Shown: positions 21,540 to 24,544 of the stretch, one piece after another
How the letters are laid out: the number at the start of each line of letters is the position of its first letter
Numbering within the stretch: position 1 is the stretch's first letter
From: G021776435 sp046756245
GTDB taxonomy: Bacteria; Pseudomonadota; Alphaproteobacteria; Caulobacterales; Parvularculaceae
NCBI GenBank assembly: GCA_046756245.1
Contig: JBHHVZ010000041.1
Span: 1-24,544, forward strand
DNA length: 24,544 nt
Direction: 5' to 3'
Notes under the pieces: generated by a model
What the model was told of the DNA's origin: nothing
The model's database searches: none
The model's input: only the letters and a program-made list of their open reading frames with translations
Made by a program: the position numbers and the translations under genes

Positions 21540-21979
21540 TGGAAATCAACGGTATGGCGCATGTCGTTCTGACGGCGGGCGATTTCAAAGCCTCAACGGC
21601 GTTCTACAGAAAGCTTCTGCCGTTTCTCGGCATGACCATCGTCAATGACACGGAGCGCTTTTTCTACAGCGTTGGCGGCCGCACGGCGCTCGGCGTCGAG
21701 CCGCCTGCTGACGGCCATGAAGGCGAGCGTTTTGAACAGGGTCGTGTCGGCCTGCATCATCTTTGTTTTCGGGCCAGAGACCGGGAAAATGTCGACGCGC
21801 TGCATGAATTCCTGAAAAAGGAAGGCGCGCCGATCGTTCACGGCCCCGAGGAGGGGCCCTGGGCGCCGGGTTATTATTCGGTGTTGTTCGAAGATCCGGA
21901 TGGGGTGCGTCTCGAAATCAACTATGTGCCGGGCAAGGGAGTCTTAGAGTCAGGCGTCAAATTCCAGGAGTCGGAATGA
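21539..21979 (+). CDS. VOC superfamily (glyoxalase/dioxygenase-like) protein
   Basis: 146 residues with the paired beta-alpha-beta-beta-beta modules of the vicinal oxygen chelate superfamily. Candidate metal ligands are His8 (MAHVVLTAGD), a His in GLHHLCFRA (about residue 77) and the Glu in VRLEINYVPG. The DPDGVRLEI motif is typical of glyoxalase/bleomycin-resistance/dioxygenase members. Substrate cannot be told. It overlaps the DUF1272 gene by one base and the next gene by ATGA, so it is part of a tightly coupled set with an FAH-family hydrolase. That pairing is often seen in ring-cleavage or aldehyde-detoxification pathways, but no other pathway gene is nearby. Confidence 0.88.
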   Translation: MEINGMAHVVLTAGDFKASTAFYRKLLPFLGMTIVNDTERFFYSVGGRTALGVEPPADGHEGERFEQGRVGLHHLCFRARDRENVDALHEFLKKEGAPIVHGPEEGPWAPGYYSVLFEDPDGVRLEINYVPGKGVLESGVKFQESE

Positions 21980-22668
21980 GTTTTGTCATCGATCCGCCGC
22001 CGCAGGCCTCGGTCGCCGTCGCAGGCGGCGGGCGCTTTCCGGTCCGTCGCATTTTCTGCATCGGGCGCAATTACGCCGATCACATCAAGGAGATGGGCGG
22101 CGATCCGCGCGACGCGCCGCCGGTCTTCTTCACCAAGCCCGCCGACGCCGTCGTCGAGAGCGGTGCTGCGATTCCCTATCCATTGGCGACGGAAAACCTC
22201 CATTACGAAGGCGAACTTGTGGCCGCGCTTGGATCGGGCGGCGCCGGCATCGCCGCGAAGGAAGCGCTTGCGCATGTGTTCGGCTACGCCGCCGGCTGCG
22301 ATCTCACCCGTCGCGACCGTCAGGCGGGGGCGAAGAAGGCGGGCGGGCCGTGGGATGCAAGCAAGGCGTTCGATTATTCCGCGCCGCTCGGCGCTATTAT
22401 GCGTGCGGGTAAGGCGGCGGGTCTCGACGCGGCCCGGCTTGCCCTTTCGGTCAACGGCGAAACGCGGCAGGACGCGCCGCTCTCGTCCATGGTCTGGACC
22501 GTTCCGGAAATCATTGCGGCGCTCTCTGAACAGTTTGAATTGAAGGCGGGCGATCTTATCTTCACCGGCACGCCGGACGGCGTCGGTCCGCTCGCCGTCG
22601 GCGATAAGGTGGAAATCAGTATTGGCGCGTTGCCCGTACTCTCATTTGAAATAAGCGAAAAAGAATGA
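21976..22668 (+). CDS. Fumarylacetoacetate hydrolase (FAH) family protein
   Basis: 230 residues of the FAH family, metal-dependent hydrolases and decarboxylases of beta-diketo acids such as fumarylpyruvate or acylpyruvates. The FCIGRNYADHIKEMG opening and FFTKPADAVV are typical of the fumarylpyruvate hydrolase/acylpyruvase branch. Metal ligands are the two Glu of YEGELVA and the Asp of GCDLTRRD. The FTGTPDGVGPL motif near the C-terminus is conserved. It overlaps both neighbours by ATGA. It could be a general oxaloacetate decarboxylase/acylpyruvase (FAHD1-like) or part of an aromatic pathway; nothing else in the window decides between these. Confidence 0.92.
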   Translation: MSFVIDPPPQASVAVAGGGRFPVRRIFCIGRNYADHIKEMGGDPRDAPPVFFTKPADAVVESGAAIPYPLATENLHYEGELVAALGSGGAGIAAKEALAHVFGYAAGCDLTRRDRQAGAKKAGGPWDASKAFDYSAPLGAIMRAGKAAGLDAARLALSVNGETRQDAPLSSMVWTVPEIIAALSEQFELKAGDLIFTGTPDGVGPLAVGDKVEISIGALPVLSFEISEKE

Positions 22669-23141
22669 CGCCTGACGAAAAACGCCTGCGCTACGAAGAA
22701 ACCGCAAAAGAAATCGCCGCGGTTCTTGAAGGAGAGACGAATCGTGTCGCCCGCATGACGACAGTCGCCAACGTTCTCCACCACGCTTTCGACCATTATT
22801 TCTGGACCGGGTTTTATCTCGTCGATCCGGATAAGCCGGACGAGCTCGTAATCGGACCCTATCAAGGCTCGCTCGGGTGCTTGCGCATTCCGTTTGGCGA
22901 AGGCGTCTGCGGCGTGGCGGCGGCGACGCGCGAGACGCAGATCGTTGAAGATGTGCATGCCTTTCAGGGCCATATCGCATGCGACGCGCGTTCGGAGTCC
23001 GAAATTGTCGTTCCCGTGTTCGATCCGGGCGATCAGTTGATTGCCGTTTTCGACGTCGATAGCGACAGAAAGGCCATGTTCAATGAAACCGACCGCGATG
23101 GACTCGAACGGATTCTCAGATATCAATTTGCGTCAGCGTAA
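22665..23141 (+). CDS. msrC: Free methionine-(R)-sulfoxide reductase (GAF domain)
   Basis: 158 residues forming a single GAF domain of the fRMsr family, which reduces free methionine-(R)-sulfoxide with thioredoxin and so helps repair oxidative damage. The three functional cysteines are in the expected motifs: Cys72 (GSLGCLRIPFG), Cys82 (GVCGVAA) and Cys106 (GHIACDARS). The ESEIVVPVFD and VFDVDSD segments complete the family signature. It ends the coupled run beginning at the DUF1272 gene. Its presence suggests the set is involved in coping with reactive by-products. No terminator hairpin with a T-run is visible in the 286 bases that follow. Confidence 0.95.
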   Translation: MTPDEKRLRYEETAKEIAAVLEGETNRVARMTTVANVLHHAFDHYFWTGFYLVDPDKPDELVIGPYQGSLGCLRIPFGEGVCGVAAATRETQIVEDVHAFQGHIACDARSESEIVVPVFDPGDQLIAVFDVDSDRKAMFNETDRDGLERILRYQFASA

Positions 23142-23359
23142 GAGACTGGAACCGTCTATTCAGTGCGAAGTCACGACCAAATCCCCCGCCTTCAGCGCTT
23201 TCTAAATGATGTAGCGCGGGCTGACCTTGCGGCGTTTTGTTCGACCAAGGCGGTCACGCTTGGCGGCTGGATTCGCCCGAACGCAACATTGGTTTCTCGA
23301 ATTTGTTGATTTCGCATAGAGTTTACTGTTGAACCGGGCCGAACGGAAGGTTCATGTTT

Positions 23360-23404
23360 TGTGCATATACGTACAAAAGGAGGTCGGAGAGATTTACTCC
23401 GGCC
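23360..23404. promoter_or_regulatory. Two inverted repeats upstream of the TetR gene; candidate operators
   Basis: TGTGCATATACGTACA (23360-23375) is a 16-base imperfect palindrome with 6 of 8 matched pairs. GGTCGGAG (23382-23389) and CTCCGGCC (23397-23404) form a second repeat with a 7-base spacer and 7 of 8 pairs. Both lie within 70 bases of the regulator's TTG start. TetR proteins commonly repress their own gene from such sites. A TATAAA (about 23409-23414) just upstream of the start could be a -10 element. All of this is inference from pattern. Confidence 0.4.
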
Positions 23405-23427
23405 CTCTATAAAGATGCGAGATTCAA

Positions 23428-24024
23428 TTGGGCAGACCGGCGAAATTTGATCGTGACGACGTCGTCCGCGTTGCGATGAACGTGATCTGGAAGAAAGGTT
23501 ACGGCGACTGCTCGATCAAGGCGTTGTCGGAATCGCTCGGGATCACGCGATCGAGCCTGTACAATGCTTTCGAAAGCCGGGAGCAGATTTTCCAGGAGGC
23601 GTTGGACGCTTATTCTCTTCAATCGCCAGACATTGCGTTTGAAGACGCTGACGAAAACACGCCCATCTTACCGCTTATCAACAAGGTATTCAGAGAAGTT
23701 TGCAAGGTGCGCGCCGCCGATCCGGAAGCGCGCGGCTGCCTGGTGATCAACTGTCTCGCAGAAGGCGGCGACACAAACCAAGAAGTCGCCCTCATGCTGG
23801 AAAACATCATGAAGCGAAATCTTGAGCAATTTGAGAAGCTGTTGCGTCTTGCAGCGAAGAGAGGAGAAATTCCGCAAGAGCGAAATGACCGTGAAACTGC
23901 TCTTGCGCTGCAAAATCTGTTGATTGGCGTCAATATGATTTCGAAAGTCGTGCGGGAGGAGAGCGACCTTCGGGCGATCGTAAGGCGGACGCTCATTGGC
24001 CTCGGTTTATATGTTGAGGATTAA
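23428..24024 (+). CDS. TetR/AcrR family transcriptional regulator
   Basis: 198 residues. The N-terminal TetR helix-turn-helix is plain: GRPAKFDRDDVVRVAMNVIW, then the recognition part LSESLGITRSSLYNAFESRE (residues about 33-52). The C-terminal ligand-binding half has the RGCLVINCLAE motif (about 108-118) found in a broad TetR subgroup. The start is a TTG at 23428, chosen because GRPAKF is the usual first sequence of such regulators; the nearby ATG at 23415 is out of frame, and no good ribosome site is present. The target is unknown: the upstream operon runs the same way and the downstream gene is convergent, so the nearest safe target is its own promoter. Confidence 0.92.
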   Translation: MGRPAKFDRDDVVRVAMNVIWKKGYGDCSIKALSESLGITRSSLYNAFESREQIFQEALDAYSLQSPDIAFEDADENTPILPLINKVFREVCKVRAADPEARGCLVINCLAEGGDTNQEVALMLENIMKRNLEQFEKLLRLAAKRGEIPQERNDRETALALQNLLIGVNMISKVVREESDLRAIVRRTLIGLGLYVED

Positions 24025-24046
24025 GCTGAATTGATCGGTCGGCGCG

Positions 24047-24544
24047 TCAGTCGTCATTAGTGCGCCGGTCTGAGAAACTGCCTTTTCTAAGCGCGGCCTT
24101 GGCGTTTTCGATAATCCGGCGCAGATGAATAGGATTGTCGAGATCGGGAAGCGTGATGACTCCGACGCCGGTGCCCCGCAACACCAGCTTGCCGAAGCCG
24201 AAGATGCGTCCCCAAATCGTCTGCTCGAGAGTGATTTCCTCAATCTTGTTAAGGCTGACTTCCTGCGTATGGCGGGCGATCAGGCCGACCTTGTAAACGA
24301 AACGAAACGTTGTCACGACGATTTCGGTCGTAATCAGAATGATCAGGTGGTTGATCAGGATGATCGAGCCGAACAGGGCTCCGAACGCGGCGCTTCCCCA
24401 CGCCACCTTGAGTTGGTCGAATGACACGCCCGCTGCGTATTGTATGAGAAACAGCATGACCGGCGCCGCCACCCCAAGCGAGAACCAGAACACCGGAAAG
24501 AAACTGTAGGTCCAGTTGAAATTGGCGCGGTGGATGATCTCTTC
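24047..24544 (-). CDS. PH domain-containing membrane protein (5' end beyond the window)
   Basis: The frame stays open to the window edge, so the gene is 5'-partial. The visible 165 residues begin EEIIHRANFNWTYSFFP; a GTG at 24493 is not needed as a start. Two hydrophobic segments follow (about residues 15-35 and 50-75). The cytoplasmic C-terminal part resembles the bacterial PH (bPH2/YdbT-like) domain, with ARHTQEVSLNKIEEITLEQT, GRIFGFGKLVLRGTGVG and LPDLDNPIHLRRII. Function of this family is poorly defined; membrane-stress or transport roles have been proposed. It is convergent with the TetR gene across 22 bases, and no terminator hairpin fits between them. Confidence 0.85.
   Translation of the reverse strand, partial: EEIIHRANFNWTYSFFPVFWFSLGVAAPVMLFLIQYAAGVSFDQLKVAWGSAAFGALFGSIILINHLIILITTEIVVTTFRFVYKVGLIARHTQEVSLNKIEEITLEQTIWGRIFGFGKLVLRGTGVGVITLPDLDNPIHLRRIIENAKAALRKGSFSDRRTNDD

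Overview
The window is about 24.5 kb of GC-rich, densely packed chromosome with the look of an alphaproteobacterium. The evidence is the gene order dgt, SPOR protein, nagZ, scpA, scpB, tatABC, serS, surE, LysM/M23 lipoprotein, which is a familiar alphaproteobacterial arrangement, together with the codon use. The exact family cannot be read from the sequence; a Parvularculales/Hyphomonadales-type marine relative is a guess. Most of the window is ordinary core genome, and I see no phage, transposase, CRISPR array, rRNA or tRNA.

Layout. 1-342 (minus): an ErpA/HesB iron-sulfur carrier, divergent from a Dgt-like dNTPase (529-1725). 1839-5542: cell-envelope and chromosome genes (SPOR protein, NagZ, ScpA, ScpB). 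5622-7279: the twin-arginine translocase TatA, TatB, TatC. 7340-10877: SerS, SurE and an NlpD-like lipoprotein whose LytM site has lost two metal ligands. A strong terminator (10948-10979) closes this block. 11025-16447: a VIT1/CCC1 metal transporter, then a ThDP-dependent decarboxylase/synthase-like enzyme, an ALDH7-family dehydrogenase and a GabT-like aminotransferase. The last three probably form an amino-acid (lysine-type) catabolic operon ending at a terminator near 16626-16673. 16695-20299 (minus): a small four-helix membrane protein and a two-subunit 2-oxoacid:ferredoxin oxidoreductase (KorA/KorB). 20616-23141: a transaldolase, then four tightly coupled small genes (DUF1272 zinc-ribbon, VOC protein, FAH-family hydrolase, free-methionine-(R)-sulfoxide reductase). 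23428-24024: a TetR regulator. 24047-24544 (minus): a PH-domain membrane protein cut off by the window edge.

The most distinctive structure is not a gene. Between 2.6 and 13.7 kb nearly every larger gap in the plus-strand gene train carries a different imperfect inverted repeat. Several are built from degenerate short tandem units, and some include perfect CCCTAAT-type heptamer arrays lying directly against the start codons of tatB and surE. Their G-rich strands fit the four-run G-quadruplex pattern. Three of the genes that follow (nagZ, tatB, surE) have no visible Shine-Dalgarno sequence. This looks like a family of intergenic mosaic elements and is the best candidate here for something under-described.
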